A stretch of 64,000 nt of DNA, taken from Flagellimonas okinawensis. Its GTDB lineage: Bacteria; Bacteroidota; Bacteroidia; Flavobacteriales; Flavobacteriaceae. Shown one piece after another: positions 36,364 to 45,880 of this stretch. The stretch is taken from contig NZ_JARFVA010000003.1 of NCBI RefSeq assembly GCF_029194005.1, positions 62,001 through 126,000 on the forward strand, in the 5' to 3' direction. The translations under genes were made by a program, and so were the position numbers. Position 1 is the first letter of the stretch. Each line of letters opens with the position of its first letter. Below the pieces are notes generated by a model. That model was not told the origin of the DNA, ran no database searches, and saw only the letters and a list, made by a program, of their open reading frames with translations.

Positions 36364-36749
36364 TGGAAGTGGTTCATAAGATAGGTAGAAGAAAAACAGC
36401 TGTAGCCAGGGTTTATGTTTCCGAAGGATCTGGAAACATCACCATTAACAAAAGAGATCTTAATGATTACTTTACTACTGGTACTTTGCAGTATAAAGTA
36501 AAACAACCTTTCACATTAACCGAGACAGAAGGTACCTACGACGTAAAAGTAAACGTTTACGGTGGTGGTATTACCGGTCAAGCAGAAGCAGTTCGCTTGG
36601 CTTTGTCCAGAGCAATGTGCGAGATAGATGCGGAAAACAGAAGCGTTCTTAAACCAGAAGGTCTATTGACAAGAGACCCGAGAATGGTGGAAAGAAAGAA
36701 ATTCGGTCAGAAGAAAGCCCGTAAGAAATTCCAATTCTCCAAACGTTAA
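36363..36749 (+). CDS. rpsI: 30S ribosomal protein S9
   Basis: The 128-residue protein starts VHKIGRRKTAVARVYVSEGS, has VNVYGGGITGQAEAVRLALS, and ends with the conserved C-terminal KKARKKFQFSKR, which reaches the P-site tRNA in the ribosome. The ATG overlaps the rplM stop codon by one base. It is followed by a terminator. Confidence 0.97.
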   Translation: MEVVHKIGRRKTAVARVYVSEGSGNITINKRDLNDYFTTGTLQYKVKQPFTLTETEGTYDVKVNVYGGGITGQAEAVRLALSRAMCEIDAENRSVLKPEGLLTRDPRMVERKKFGQKKARKKFQFSKR

Positions 36750-36795
36750 TATACTTTGGACACCTTGGTGTTCGAATATAGATAAGTTCATTGAA

Positions 36796-36832
36796 AACCC
36801 TGAAAGTGCAAATATTTCAGGGTTATATTTTT
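36796..36832 (+). terminator. Terminator after rplM-rpsI
   Basis: AACCCTGAAA and TTTCAGGGTT (10-base arms, 9-base loop) are followed by ATATTTTT. Confidence 0.75.
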
Positions 36833-36901
36833 AACCAAAGTTGTCGTTGTTCCAAAAGGGATATCTATAAACCGACTTTTTGGAAACTAGTTTAGCATCT
36901 A

Positions 36902-36941
36902 AATGGACAGGGCGAACATAATTTGTGACCACCTGCCCATT
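36902..36941 (+). promoter_or_regulatory. Inverted repeat in the rpsB leader
   Basis: AATGGACAGG (36902-36911) and CCTGCCCATT (36932-36941) can pair at 9 of 10 positions around a 20-base loop, 35 bases before the rpsB ATG. A leader structure that lets S2 control its own operon is possible; nothing beyond the pairing is proven. Confidence 0.35.
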
Positions 36942-36976
36942 GCTACTTACAACGGAACGTAAACTAAGTACAAAAA

Positions 36977-38032
36977 ATGGCAAGTAAAATTGAAGTAAAA
37001 GACTTACTGGAAGCAGGTGTGCATTTTGGGCACCTAACTAGAAAGTGGAATCCGAACATGGCTCCCTACATCTACATGGAGCGTAACGGAATTCACGTAA
37101 TCAACCTCTACAAAACGGTTGCAAAGCTTGAGGAAGCCAACGAGGCCCTTAGTAAAATTGCTGCCTCAGGAAGAAAAATCCTTTTTGTAGCCACAAAAAA
37201 ACAAGCAAAGGACATTGTAGCCGACAAAGTATCCAAAGTAAACATGCCTTACATCACTGAAAGATGGCCAGGTGGTATGTTGACCAACTTTGTTACCATC
37301 CGTAAAGCGGTTAAGAAGATGGCTTCCATCGACCGCATGAAAAAAGATGGAACATTCAACACCCTTTCCAAAAAAGAAAGATTGCAAGTTGACCGTCTAC
37401 GTGCCAAGTTGGAGAAAAACTTGGGTTCCATCGCAGACATGACCCGTTTGCCAGGAGCACTTTTTATTGTTGACACCATGCGTGAGCACATCGCGGTAAA
37501 AGAAGCCCAAAAACTGAACATTCCAATTTTTGCAATGGTGGATACCAACTCCGATCCTCGTGATGTGGATTATGCCATCCCATCCAACGATGATGCCGGT
37601 AAATCCATTGAAGCTATCTTGGAATCAGTGACCAAAGCGGTAGCTGAAGGCTTGGAAGAGCGTAAGAGCGAAAAAAACAGCGGAAAAGATAAAGAAGAGA
37701 GCAAAGCTGCAAAAACAGAAGAAGCTCCAAAGAAAGAAGAGAAAGCTGCTGAAGAAAAGCCTGCAAAAAAAGAAGCTAAATCAGAAGACCTTACCAAAAT
37801 AGAAGGTATTGGTCCAAAAGCTGCCGAAGCTTTGTCCGCCAACGGACTTAGCACTTACGCTGCTCTTGCTGATGCCGATGCTGAGAAAATCAAAGAAATC
37901 CTTACAGAGGCCAGCTCAACATTGGCTCACTTGGATCCTACATCATGGCCAAAACAAGCCAAAATGGCTGCCGATGGCAAGTGGGACGAACTAAAGGAAT
38001 GGCAAGACAACGTAAAAGGTGGGGTTGAATAA
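36977..38032 (+). CDS. rpsB: 30S ribosomal protein S2 with C-terminal helix-hairpin-helix extension
   Basis: Residues 1 to about 230 are a normal S2: LLEAGVHFGHLTRKWNP, GRKILFVATKKQAKDIV, ERWPGGMLTNF, PGALFIVDTMREHIAV and DTNSDPRDVDYAIPSND. After this comes a Lys/Glu/Ala-rich linker (about 232-269) and an 82-residue domain starting DLTKIEGIGPKAAEALSANG, a helix-hairpin-helix motif, then a Trp-containing end (HLDPTSWPKQAKMAADGKW). Usual bacterial S2 has about 230-260 residues. The extension may touch rRNA or another ribosomal component. rpsB is followed by tsf after 79 bases. Confidence 0.95.
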   Translation: MASKIEVKDLLEAGVHFGHLTRKWNPNMAPYIYMERNGIHVINLYKTVAKLEEANEALSKIAASGRKILFVATKKQAKDIVADKVSKVNMPYITERWPGGMLTNFVTIRKAVKKMASIDRMKKDGTFNTLSKKERLQVDRLRAKLEKNLGSIADMTRLPGALFIVDTMREHIAVKEAQKLNIPIFAMVDTNSDPRDVDYAIPSNDDAGKSIEAILESVTKAVAEGLEERKSEKNSGKDKEESKAAKTEEAPKKEEKAAEEKPAKKEAKSEDLTKIEGIGPKAAEALSANGLSTYAALADADAEKIKEILTEASSTLAHLDPTSWPKQAKMAADGKWDELKEWQDNVKGGVE

Positions 38033-38111
38033 GCCCAACGATTTAACATTGTCCTAAACAGAAACACTTACATAGTGTTTTACTTTACATAAAATTTAAA
38101 AAGAAAAGAAA

Positions 38112-38936
38112 ATGGCAAAGATTACCGCCGCAGAGGTAAACAAACTAAGAAAGACCACCGGAGCTGGAATGATGGATTGCAAAAAAGCTTTGGTTGAAGC
38201 AGAAGGTGATTTTGAACAAGCAATTGAAATCCTAAGAAAAAAAGGTCAGAAGGTTGCTGCAAAAAGAGCTGACAGAGAATCTTCAGAAGGTGCTGCCATC
38301 GCTAAAGTAAACGGTGACAACAACCAAGGAGTTGTAATTTCTTTGAACTGTGAGACCGACTTTGTCGCCAAAAACGACAGCTTCGTAAAACTTGCCAACG
38401 ATTTGGCAGATTTGGCCTTAGGTTTCGAAAGCAAAGATGATTTCCTTGCCGCTTCTATCGATGGAATGACCGTTGCCGACAAATTGACCGAGCAAACAGG
38501 AGTTATCGGTGAGAAAATTGAAATTGGAAGCTTTGAAAAACTAAGCGCCCCATTCGTAGGTTCTTACATTCACGCTGGTAACAAGATCGCTACTTTGGTA
38601 GGTTTGTCCGCAAATGTTGACGGTGCTGCTGAAGCTGCAAAGGATGTAGCTATGCAGGCTGCCGCCATGAACCCGGTTGCATTGAACGAGGAAGGTGTAG
38701 ATCAATCTATCATCGACAAAGAAATCGAGATTGCTAAAGATCAATTGCGAGAAGAAGGTAAGCCAGAAGAAATGTTGGACAAAATTGCCAAAGGTAAACT
38801 TCAGCGTTTCTTTAAGGATAACACCTTGGTGAACCAAGCTTTCATCAAAGACAGCAAACAAAGCGTTGCTCAATATGTAAAATCTGTTGACTCCAGCTTG
38901 GAAGTTACAGGTTTCTCAAGAGTAGCACTTGGATAG
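38112..38936 (+). CDS. tsf: Translation elongation factor Ts
   Basis: EF-Ts recycles EF-Tu by exchanging GDP for GTP. The 274-residue protein shows the UBA-like start (AAEVNKLRKTTGAGMMDCKK, ALVEAEGDFEQAIEILRKKG), the key TDFVAKND motif that enters EF-Tu, and a C-terminal coiled region. Length is normal. It forms the conserved rpsB-tsf unit and ends at a strong terminator. Confidence 0.97.
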   Translation: MAKITAAEVNKLRKTTGAGMMDCKKALVEAEGDFEQAIEILRKKGQKVAAKRADRESSEGAAIAKVNGDNNQGVVISLNCETDFVAKNDSFVKLANDLADLALGFESKDDFLAASIDGMTVADKLTEQTGVIGEKIEIGSFEKLSAPFVGSYIHAGNKIATLVGLSANVDGAAEAAKDVAMQAAAMNPVALNEEGVDQSIIDKEIEIAKDQLREEGKPEEMLDKIAKGKLQRFFKDNTLVNQAFIKDSKQSVAQYVKSVDSSLEVTGFSRVALG

Positions 38937-38956
38937 ATTATTCTTCCAATAGATAT

Positions 38957-38989
38957 AAAAGACCGCTTCCCAAAAGAAGCGGTTTTTTT
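38957..38989 (+). terminator. Terminator of rpsB-tsf
   Basis: ACCGCTTC and GAAGCGGT with a 6-base loop are followed by T6, 26 bases after the tsf stop. Confidence 0.88.
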
Positions 38990-39039
38990 ATGGCCACTAC
39001 CAAACCAATATTTCTTCATTTCCCGTAAATATTTTTGAT

Positions 39040-39047
39040 TATTTTTG
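39040..39047 (+). promoter_or_regulatory. -7 promoter box of pyrH-frr
   Basis: TATTTTTG, a perfect TAnnTTTG, 22 bases before the pyrH ATG. A second identical box at 39030-39037 lies just upstream. No TTG is seen at the -33 distance. Confidence 0.5.
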
Positions 39048-39069
39048 TCCGGACTTCAAGAAACACTCA

Positions 39070-39777
39070 ATGCATTACAAAAGAATTTTATTAAAATTAA
39101 GTGGGGAAGCCTTAATGGGCGAACAACAATATGGTATTGATGCCAAGCGATTGGACGAGTATGCCGAGGAGATAAAATCTGTTGTTGACAAAGGTGTAGA
39201 AGTTGCCATTGTTATAGGAGGCGGAAATATATTCAGGGGACTTGCAGGTGCAAGCCAAGGAATGGACCGTGTACAAGGAGACCATATGGGCATGTTGGCC
39301 ACCGTGATCAATGGTTTGGCACTACAAAGTGCCCTTGAGATCAAAGGTGTGCAAACACGTCTGCAATCAGCTATAAAAATCAATGAGGTCGCCGAGCCCT
39401 TTATCCGCAGGCGAGCCATCCGTCACTTGGAAAAAGGTAGAGTGGTAATTTTTGGTGGAGGAACAGGCAACCCCTATTTCACCACGGATTCAGCTGCAGT
39501 ACTGCGTGCCATTGAAATAAAAGCAGATGTAATCCTCAAGGGAACAAGGGTCGATGGTATTTATACCTCTGACCCCGAGAAAGACAAAAATGCGACCAAG
39601 TTCGATTCAATTTCCTTTAACGATGTGCTTTCCAAAGGATTGAAAGTCATGGATACCACAGCGTTTACCCTAAGTCAGGAAAATGAACTGCCCATAGTCG
39701 TATTCGACATGAACACACGTGGCAACTTGATGAAAATAGTATCTGGAGAAAATATTGGGACCGTTGTCGATGTATAA
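39070..39777 (+). CDS. pyrH: UMP kinase
   Basis: PyrH phosphorylates UMP to UDP in pyrimidine synthesis. The 235-residue protein has the amino-acid-kinase fold: [65 protein letters not shown] and the nucleotide contact [17 protein letters not shown]. The gene lies 42 bases upstream of frr, as in most bacteria. Confidence 0.97.
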   Translation: MHYKRILLKLSGEALMGEQQYGIDAKRLDEYAEEIKSVVDKGVEVAIVIGGGNIFRGLAGASQGMDRVQGDHMGMLATVINGLALQSALEIKGVQTRLQSAIKINEVAEPFIRRRAIRHLEKGRVVIFGGGTGNPYFTTDSAAVLRAIEIKADVILKGTRVDGIYTSDPEKDKNATKFDSISFNDVLSKGLKVMDTTAFTLSQENELPIVVFDMNTRGNLMKIVSGENIGTVVDV

Positions 39778-39819
39778 ACCGACAAACAATTAGGTTTTAG
39801 TTTTATAAATTTTAAAATT

Positions 39820-40374
39820 ATGGACGAAGAAGTTAAGTTTATTCTGGACAGTACAAAAGAAAGTATGGATGCAAGTATATCTCACTTGCAAAAGGCATTT
39901 ACCAAAATCCGGGCCGGTAAAGCTAGCCCCATGATGCTTTCCACTGTAATGGTGGATTACTATGGTTCTCAAACACCGCTTTCCCAAGTATCCAACATAA
40001 ATACTCCCGATGCAAGAACGATATCGGTTCAACCATGGGAAAAAAACCTTCTTTCGGACATAGAGACCGCGATCATGAACGCCAACTTAGGGTTTAACCC
40101 AATGAACAATGGTGAAATGATCATTATCAACGTACCTCCGTTAACCGAGGAAAGAAGGATACAATTGGCAAAACAGGCCAAATCAGAGGCAGAGGATGCC
40201 AAAGTATCCATACGAAGTGCCAGACAGGAAGCCAACAAGGAATTGAAGGCCCTGGATATTTCTGAAGATCTTTTGAGCAATGCAGAGGTCGATGTCCAAG
40301 AACTCACCAACTCTTACAGCGATAAAGTAGATGCTATCTTGGCAACCAAGGAGGCCGAGATCATGAAGGTATAA
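39820..40374 (+). CDS. frr: Ribosome recycling factor
   Basis: RRF splits post-termination ribosomes together with EF-G. The 184-residue protein has the family sequence SISHLQKAFTKIRAGKASP, VDYYGSQTPLSQVSNI, PWEKNLLSDIETAI, NDGE-like NNGEMIIINVPPLTEERR and a C-terminal helix. Length is normal. It is co-transcribed with pyrH. Confidence 0.97.
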   Translation: MDEEVKFILDSTKESMDASISHLQKAFTKIRAGKASPMMLSTVMVDYYGSQTPLSQVSNINTPDARTISVQPWEKNLLSDIETAIMNANLGFNPMNNGEMIIINVPPLTEERRIQLAKQAKSEAEDAKVSIRSARQEANKELKALDISEDLLSNAEVDVQELTNSYSDKVDAILATKEAEIMKV

Positions 40375-40424
40375 AACTTGAATTTTGACCTTAGTCTTTC
40401 CTAGGAACAGAGCATATCATTTTC

Positions 40425-40432
40425 TACCTTTG
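40425..40432 (+). promoter_or_regulatory. -7 promoter box of the RND exporter gene
   Basis: TACCTTTG is a perfect TAnnTTTG, 17 bases before the ATG at 40450. No clear -33 element is seen. Confidence 0.55.
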
Positions 40433-40449
40433 CGCCCAACAAAACCCAC

Positions 40450-42849
40450 ATGGTAGCAAAGCTCACTAAAGGATTTTGGCCCAAGGTCGCAAGAATTATC
40501 CTCCGTAATAGAATTCTCATTTTATTAGGTGTGGCCGGTATCACCGTTTTCTTGGCCATGCAATGGAAAAACATGCGGTTTTCCAATACCGAGGCCAATA
40601 TATTACCGGACGATCATCCAGCTACCGTTCAATACAAATCCTTTACCAAAATCTTTGGCGAAGAGGGCAATGCCATTGTTCTGGCCATAAGGGACTCTTC
40701 CCTATTCACACCGAAAAAGTTCAATCGTTGGAATACGCTCAGTAAACAACTGGAAGCATTTCCAGAGGTTGATTATGTAATATCACTTGAAAACCTCAAG
40801 GAGCTCATAAAGGACAACGAGACCCAGACATTTACCATGGAGCCCTTAATTTCGGCACCTCCCAAGACTAAACAGGAAATCGATTCGCTCACAAAGCATC
40901 TTTTTACAGAACTTCCTTTTTACGATAATCTGGTCTACAACCCCAAAAGCGGAACTATCCAAACCGTGGTCTATCTAGACAAGGATATTATGAACACCGC
41001 TGTAAGGAACGAATTTATACTTAACGACCTTGGGGAACTGGTTGAGAATTTTGAAGAGGAGACCCAAATGGATGTCCACGTTTCGGGCATGCCATACATC
41101 AGAACCTGGAACACAAAATCCATAGTCGATGAAATTGGGCTTTTCATAGTTGGCGCCCTATTGGTGACCTCGATCATCTTTTTCTTTTTCTTTAGAAGTT
41201 TTAGGGCCACCTTGATCTCCATGTGCGTAGTGATCATTGGAGTAATGTGGGCATTTGGAATTTTAGGATTGCTCCAGTATGAAATCACCATACTTACCGC
41301 ATTGATTCCACCACTGATCATTGTGATCGGAATCCCGAACTGTATTTTCTTGATCAACAAATATCAACAGGAAGTAAAAAAACACGGGAATCAAGCCCTA
41401 TCACTGCAACGCGTCATCTCCAAAATTGGAAATGCCACTTTGATGACCAATATTACAACGGCCTCCGGTTTCGCTACATTTATTATTTTGGATAGTGACC
41501 TGCTCAAGGAATTTGGTATCGTTGCCTCCATCAATATCATTGGAATCTTTATCCTATCGCTACTTATTATCCCGATCATCTACAGCTTTATGCCACTTCC
41601 CAAGACAAAGCACTTAAAGCACTTGAACAAAAAGTGGATGGACTTATTTGTGAATTGGATGGAGAATATGGTGAGAAACCACCGGATCGCGGTATACATT
41701 ACCACCGTCGCCGTCCTTGTACTGAGCATCATCGGAATCTATCAGATGCGGATTACAGGGAGTAGAATCGAGGACCTTCCCAAGAAAAGTCATTTTTATA
41801 AGGATATCCAATTTTTTGAAGCCGAGTTCGATGGCATAATGCCCATGGAAATCGTTGTGGATTCCAAACGAAAAAATGGGGTAGTAAAACCAGCTACCCT
41901 GAAAAGGATGGACCGATTGGGCTCTGTAATCGATGAAATACCCGAGTTGTCCAGACCGGTATCCATTGTGGATCTGGTAAAATATTCCAAGCAAGCATTC
42001 TATAACGGCATTCCAAAATACTATCAGCTGCCTACCAGTCAAGAGAACACCTTTATCATGAATGCTGTTCAAAAGTCATCTACCGGAGGCACCGATCTTC
42101 TGCAAAGTTTTGTGGACAGCACAGGACAGACCGCTCGCTTAACAACATATATGCGCGATGTTAAAATCGACCGCATGGAGGAAATTGAAAAGGATGTTCA
42201 ACAAGCCATCACTAAAGAATTTCCAGCTGATCGCTACAACGTATTCATGACCGGAAAGGCATTACTGTTCCTGAAAGGAACAAAATATTTGGTGAAGAAC
42301 CTCTTGCTGTCCTTGGCTCTGGCCATTGGTCTGATCTCACTTTTCATGGCATATCTGTTCCGCTCGTTTAAAATGGTGATCATCTCCTTGGTCCCCAACT
42401 TGCTCCCCTTGGTGATCACAGCTGGGGTCATGGGTTATTTGGGAGTTCCTATAAAACCTTCTACCATACTAGTGTTCAGTATAGCTTTTGGGATTTCCGT
42501 GGACGATACCATTCACTTTTTGGCCAAGTACCGCCAAGAACTTTCAACACACCGTTGGCACATCAAACGATCGGTTTATGCAGCATTGCGAGAGACCGGG
42601 GTAAGCATGTTTTACACTTCAATAGTGTTGTTTTTCGGTTTTTCCGTCTTCATCATCTCCAGTTTTGGGGGAACCAAGGCATTGGGAGGTTTGGTGTCCG
42701 CGACCTTGTTGTTCGCCATGCTGTCCAATTTGATCTTACTACCCTCACTTCTGTTGTCACTGGAGAGAAGCATTGCCAACAAACAAGTGCTCAAAAAACC
42801 CCAAATCGACATTTTACCGAAGGACGAGGACAGCCTAAAGGACAAATAG
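40450..42849 (+). CDS. RND/MMPL-family inner-membrane exporter
   Basis: This 799-residue polytopic protein has two halves, each with one N-terminal helix, a large periplasmic loop and a five-helix bundle (about residues 20-38, 235-390, 425-445, 615-770). The MMPL/SSD-type repeat is visible as LTALIPPLIIVIGIPNCIFL (first half) and PSTILVFSIAFGISVDDTIH (second half), the latter carrying the acidic pair DD of the proton path. Proteins of this type move lipids, hopanoids or drugs; the cargo here is unknown. No membrane-fusion or outer-membrane partner is next to it. Confidence 0.88.
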   Translation: MVAKLTKGFWPKVARIILRNRILILLGVAGITVFLAMQWKNMRFSNTEANILPDDHPATVQYKSFTKIFGEEGNAIVLAIRDSSLFTPKKFNRWNTLSKQLEAFPEVDYVISLENLKELIKDNETQTFTMEPLISAPPKTKQEIDSLTKHLFTELPFYDNLVYNPKSGTIQTVVYLDKDIMNTAVRNEFILNDLGELVENFEEETQMDVHVSGMPYIRTWNTKSIVDEIGLFIVGALLVTSIIFFFFFRSFRATLISMCVVIIGVMWAFGILGLLQYEITILTALIPPLIIVIGIPNCIFLINKYQQEVKKHGNQALSLQRVISKIGNATLMTNITTASGFATFIILDSDLLKEFGIVASINIIGIFILSLLIIPIIYSFMPLPKTKHLKHLNKKWMDLFVNWMENMVRNHRIAVYITTVAVLVLSIIGIYQMRITGSRIEDLPKKSHFYKDIQFFEAEFDGIMPMEIVVDSKRKNGVVKPATLKRMDRLGSVIDEIPELSRPVSIVDLVKYSKQAFYNGIPKYYQLPTSQENTFIMNAVQKSSTGGTDLLQSFVDSTGQTARLTTYMRDVKIDRMEEIEKDVQQAITKEFPADRYNVFMTGKALLFLKGTKYLVKNLLLSLALAIGLISLFMAYLFRSFKMVIISLVPNLLPLVITAGVMGYLGVPIKPSTILVFSIAFGISVDDTIHFLAKYRQELSTHRWHIKRSVYAALRETGVSMFYTSIVLFFGFSVFIISSFGGTKALGGLVSATLLFAMLSNLILLPSLLLSLERSIANKQVLKKPQIDILPKDEDSLKDK

Positions 42850-42881
42850 TACTTTCCATGGCCATAAATTAGGCTGTTCCA

Positions 42882-42914
42882 TTGCCATCATTTTTTATCA
42901 AAAACCTATCTTTA
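42882..42914 (+). promoter_or_regulatory. Possible promoter of asnS
   Basis: TTG (42882-42884), 22 bases, TATCTTTA (42907-42914), one base off consensus; the leader would be about 20 bases. Confidence 0.4.
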
Positions 42915-42939
42915 CCATCTAAATTACGATAGTTTTAGA

Positions 42940-44373
42940 ATGATGTCTTATTCCATAAAAGAATTGCTAGAGAAGCAACCCGTAGGAGATTCCGTTGAAG
43001 TTAATGGATGGGTAAAAACATTTAGAAGCAACAGGTTTATTGCCTTGAACGATGGTTCGACCATACATAACCTCCAATGTGTAGTGGATTTTGAAAAATT
43101 GGACGAAGCATTGCTCAAAAAAATCTCAACAGGTGCTGCGCTTAAAATTACCGGAACCCTAGAGGAGAGCCAAGGCCGCGGCCAAAGCGTGGAAATACAG
43201 GCCACCGATATATTTGTGCATGGAACCGCTGACCCGGAAACCTACCCGATACAACCCAAAAAACACTCTTTGGAGTTCTTGAGGGAGAAGGCACACCTAA
43301 GGGTAAGGACCAACACCTTTTCTGCCGTTATGCGAGTACGGTCGACCTTATCCTTTGCCGTTCACAGCTATTTCCAACAAAACGGCTTTTATTATATGCA
43401 CGCCCCGATTATTACGGGTTCGGATGCCGAAGGAGCCGGTGAGATGTTCCGAGTGACCACTTTGGACGACAAGAACCCACCTCTCAATGAAACCGGCGAG
43501 ATAGATTACTCCGAGGACTTCTTTGGTAAAGAGACCAACTTGACCGTATCTGGGCAGTTGGAAGCGGAAACTTACGCCATGGGATTGGGCAAGGTATATA
43601 CTTTTGGACCAACCTTTAGAGCAGAGAACTCCAATACATCAAGGCACTTGGCTGAATTCTGGATGATAGAACCGGAAATGGCCTTTTATGACCTGGACAT
43701 GAACATGGACCTAGCCGAAGATTTCATCAAGTACATTATACAATATGTACTCGATCATTGTCCGGATGATCTTGAATTTTTGGAAAAGCGCCTACTGGAC
43801 GAAGAAAAGACGAAACCCCAGAGCGAACGCTCGGAAATGGCCTTGATTGAAAAACTAAAGTTTGTTGTCGACAATAATTTCAAAAGGGTATCCTACACGG
43901 AGGCTATAGACATATTGAAGAACAGCAAACCGAACAAAAAGAAAAAATTCCAATTCCACATTGATGAATGGGGTGCCGACCTACAGAGCGAGCATGAGCG
44001 CTTCTTGGTGGAAAAACACTTTAAATGCCCCGTAATCCTATTTGATTACCCTGCGAACATCAAGGCTTTCTACATGCGATTGAACGAGGACGGCAAGACC
44101 GTACGTGCCATGGACGTACTTTTCCCGGGTATCGGTGAAATTGTCGGAGGTTCACAAAGAGAGGAACGCTTGGAAGTGCTCGAACAAAAAATCAAGGACC
44201 TTGACATTGATGCCAAGGAACTATGGTGGTATTTGGACCTTAGAAAATTTGGTACGGCCGTACATAGTGGTTTTGGACTTGGATTTGAACGAATGGTTCA
44301 GTTTGCTACGGGCATGGGCAATATCAGGGATGTAATCCCTTACCCAAGAACACCTCAAAATGCAGAATTTTAA
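42940..44373 (+). CDS. asnS: Asparaginyl-tRNA synthetase
   Basis: AsnRS charges tRNA-Asn. The 477-residue class IIb enzyme has an N-terminal OB-fold anticodon domain ([20 protein letters not shown]), motif 2 ([26 protein letters not shown]) and motif 3 ([15 protein letters not shown]). [17 protein letters not shown] and the absence of an aspartyl-type insertion domain separate it from AspRS. Two ATG codons in a row open the gene (42940 and 42943). rpoN follows after 49 bases. Confidence 0.96.
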   Translation: MMSYSIKELLEKQPVGDSVEVNGWVKTFRSNRFIALNDGSTIHNLQCVVDFEKLDEALLKKISTGAALKITGTLEESQGRGQSVEIQATDIFVHGTADPETYPIQPKKHSLEFLREKAHLRVRTNTFSAVMRVRSTLSFAVHSYFQQNGFYYMHAPIITGSDAEGAGEMFRVTTLDDKNPPLNETGEIDYSEDFFGKETNLTVSGQLEAETYAMGLGKVYTFGPTFRAENSNTSRHLAEFWMIEPEMAFYDLDMNMDLAEDFIKYIIQYVLDHCPDDLEFLEKRLLDEEKTKPQSERSEMALIEKLKFVVDNNFKRVSYTEAIDILKNSKPNKKKKFQFHIDEWGADLQSEHERFLVEKHFKCPVILFDYPANIKAFYMRLNEDGKTVRAMDVLFPGIGEIVGGSQREERLEVLEQKIKDLDIDAKELWWYLDLRKFGTAVHSGFGLGFERMVQFATGMGNIRDVIPYPRTPQNAEF

Positions 44374-44422
44374 TTTGATTTTGTTATTTTAAGTAAGAGA
44401 AGATAGTAAAGAGTCCATCTAT

Positions 44423-45880
44423 ATGCTGAAACAACATCTACAGTTTAAGCTTTCCCAGAAACTGTCACCACAGCAGATTCAGCTCATGAAACTTATTCAA
44501 TTGCCCACACAGGCATTTGAACAACGTTTAAAACAAGAGTTGGAGGAAAACCCTGCATTGGAGAGTGGCAAAGAAGAAAGCGACACTTTGGATGACCTCT
44601 ATGAGGACACCTACGATGATTCCGCCGACAATGAGAACATTGATACGGATGAGATAAATATAGATGATTACCTGAGCGATGATGAGATTCCCGATTACAG
44701 AACTCAGGCCAACAATTATAGTGCAGATGATGAGGATAAGCAGGTACCTTATGCTGCAGGAACTTCATTTAACCAATACTTACTGAACCAACTCAATACG
44801 GAATATCTGGATGACCAGGAATGGGCCATTGCAGAGTTCTTGGTAGGCAGTGTGGATGAGAGCGGCTACATTCGCCGACCACTTCCGGACATTATGGACG
44901 ACCTTGCTTTCACCCAGAACATATATGTGGAGGAAGACAAAATAAAAGAGGTTTTGAAAATCGTCCAAGATCTGGACCCTCCTGGTGTAGCGGCCCGCTC
45001 ATTGGACGAATGTTTGATCATCCAATTGAAACGAAAGGAACAAAAGCCATCCGTGGAACTGGCAATCAACATTCTTGAAAGATCATTCGAGCATTTTACC
45101 AAAAAACATTATTCGAAATTATTACAAAAGCACCACGTTTCCGAAGAAGAACTCAAAGAAGCAATCTCGGAAATAGAAAAGCTCAATCCTAAACCTGGTG
45201 GTTCGTACTCGGGCAATACGCGTTTGATAGAACACATTGTACCCGATTTTTCCATTAAGATAGTGGATGGAGAGCTGGAACTTACCCTTAACGGTCGAAA
45301 CGCTCCGGAACTTCACGTATCAAAGGATTACAGCAATATGCTGGAAGGTTATAAGAACGCGAAGGAAAAATCAAAGGCGCAAAAGGATACGGTAATGTTC
45401 ATTAAACAAAAGTTGGATGCTGCCAAGTGGTTCATAGATGCCATTAGACAGCGGCAACAGACCCTTTATATTACCATGAGCACTATCATGGAATACCAAA
45501 AGGAATACTTTTTGACCGGGGACGAGCGTAAACTGCGACCTATGATCCTAAAGGATATTGCCGACAAAATCGACATGGATGTTTCCACTGTGTCAAGGGT
45601 CGCCAACAGCAAATATGTGGACACCCCTTATGGCACCAAATTGATCAAGGATTTCTTTTCAGAGGCCATGAAAAATGAACAGGGAGAAGATGTCTCCACC
45701 AAGGAAATAAAAAAGATATTGGAGACGGTGATCAAGGACGAAGAGAAGAAAAAACCACTTACCGATGCCAAATTGGCCAAGATCCTTAAAGATAGAGGAT
45801 ACCCCATTGCACGCCGTACCGTTGCCAAATACAGGGAACAACTCGGGATACCGGTGGCACGGTTAAGAAAAGAAATCTAA
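44423..45880 (+). CDS. rpoN: RNA polymerase sigma-54 factor
   Basis: Sigma-54 directs RNA polymerase to -24/-12 promoters and needs an AAA+ activator. The 485-residue protein has region I (LKQHLQFKLSQKLSPQQIQL), an acidic region II (about 45-110), the core-binding region (LDDQEWAIAEFLVGSVDESG), the helix-turn-helix (KDIADKIDMDVSTVSRVANS) and the RpoN box ARRTVAKYRE at residues 463-472. No activator gene or clear -24/-12 site was noticed in this window. Its stop codon overlaps the next start (TAATG). Confidence 0.97.
   Translation: MLKQHLQFKLSQKLSPQQIQLMKLIQLPTQAFEQRLKQELEENPALESGKEESDTLDDLYEDTYDDSADNENIDTDEINIDDYLSDDEIPDYRTQANNYSADDEDKQVPYAAGTSFNQYLLNQLNTEYLDDQEWAIAEFLVGSVDESGYIRRPLPDIMDDLAFTQNIYVEEDKIKEVLKIVQDLDPPGVAARSLDECLIIQLKRKEQKPSVELAINILERSFEHFTKKHYSKLLQKHHVSEEELKEAISEIEKLNPKPGGSYSGNTRLIEHIVPDFSIKIVDGELELTLNGRNAPELHVSKDYSNMLEGYKNAKEKSKAQKDTVMFIKQKLDAAKWFIDAIRQRQQTLYITMSTIMEYQKEYFLTGDERKLRPMILKDIADKIDMDVSTVSRVANSKYVDTPYGTKLIKDFFSEAMKNEQGEDVSTKEIKKILETVIKDEEKKKPLTDAKLAKILKDRGYPIARRTVAKYREQLGIPVARLRKEI

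Noticed and set aside
37650..37800. A/G-rich stretch in rpsB as a low-complexity assembly error
   Set aside because: The frame stays open and encodes a Lys/Glu/Ala linker joining two sensible domains.
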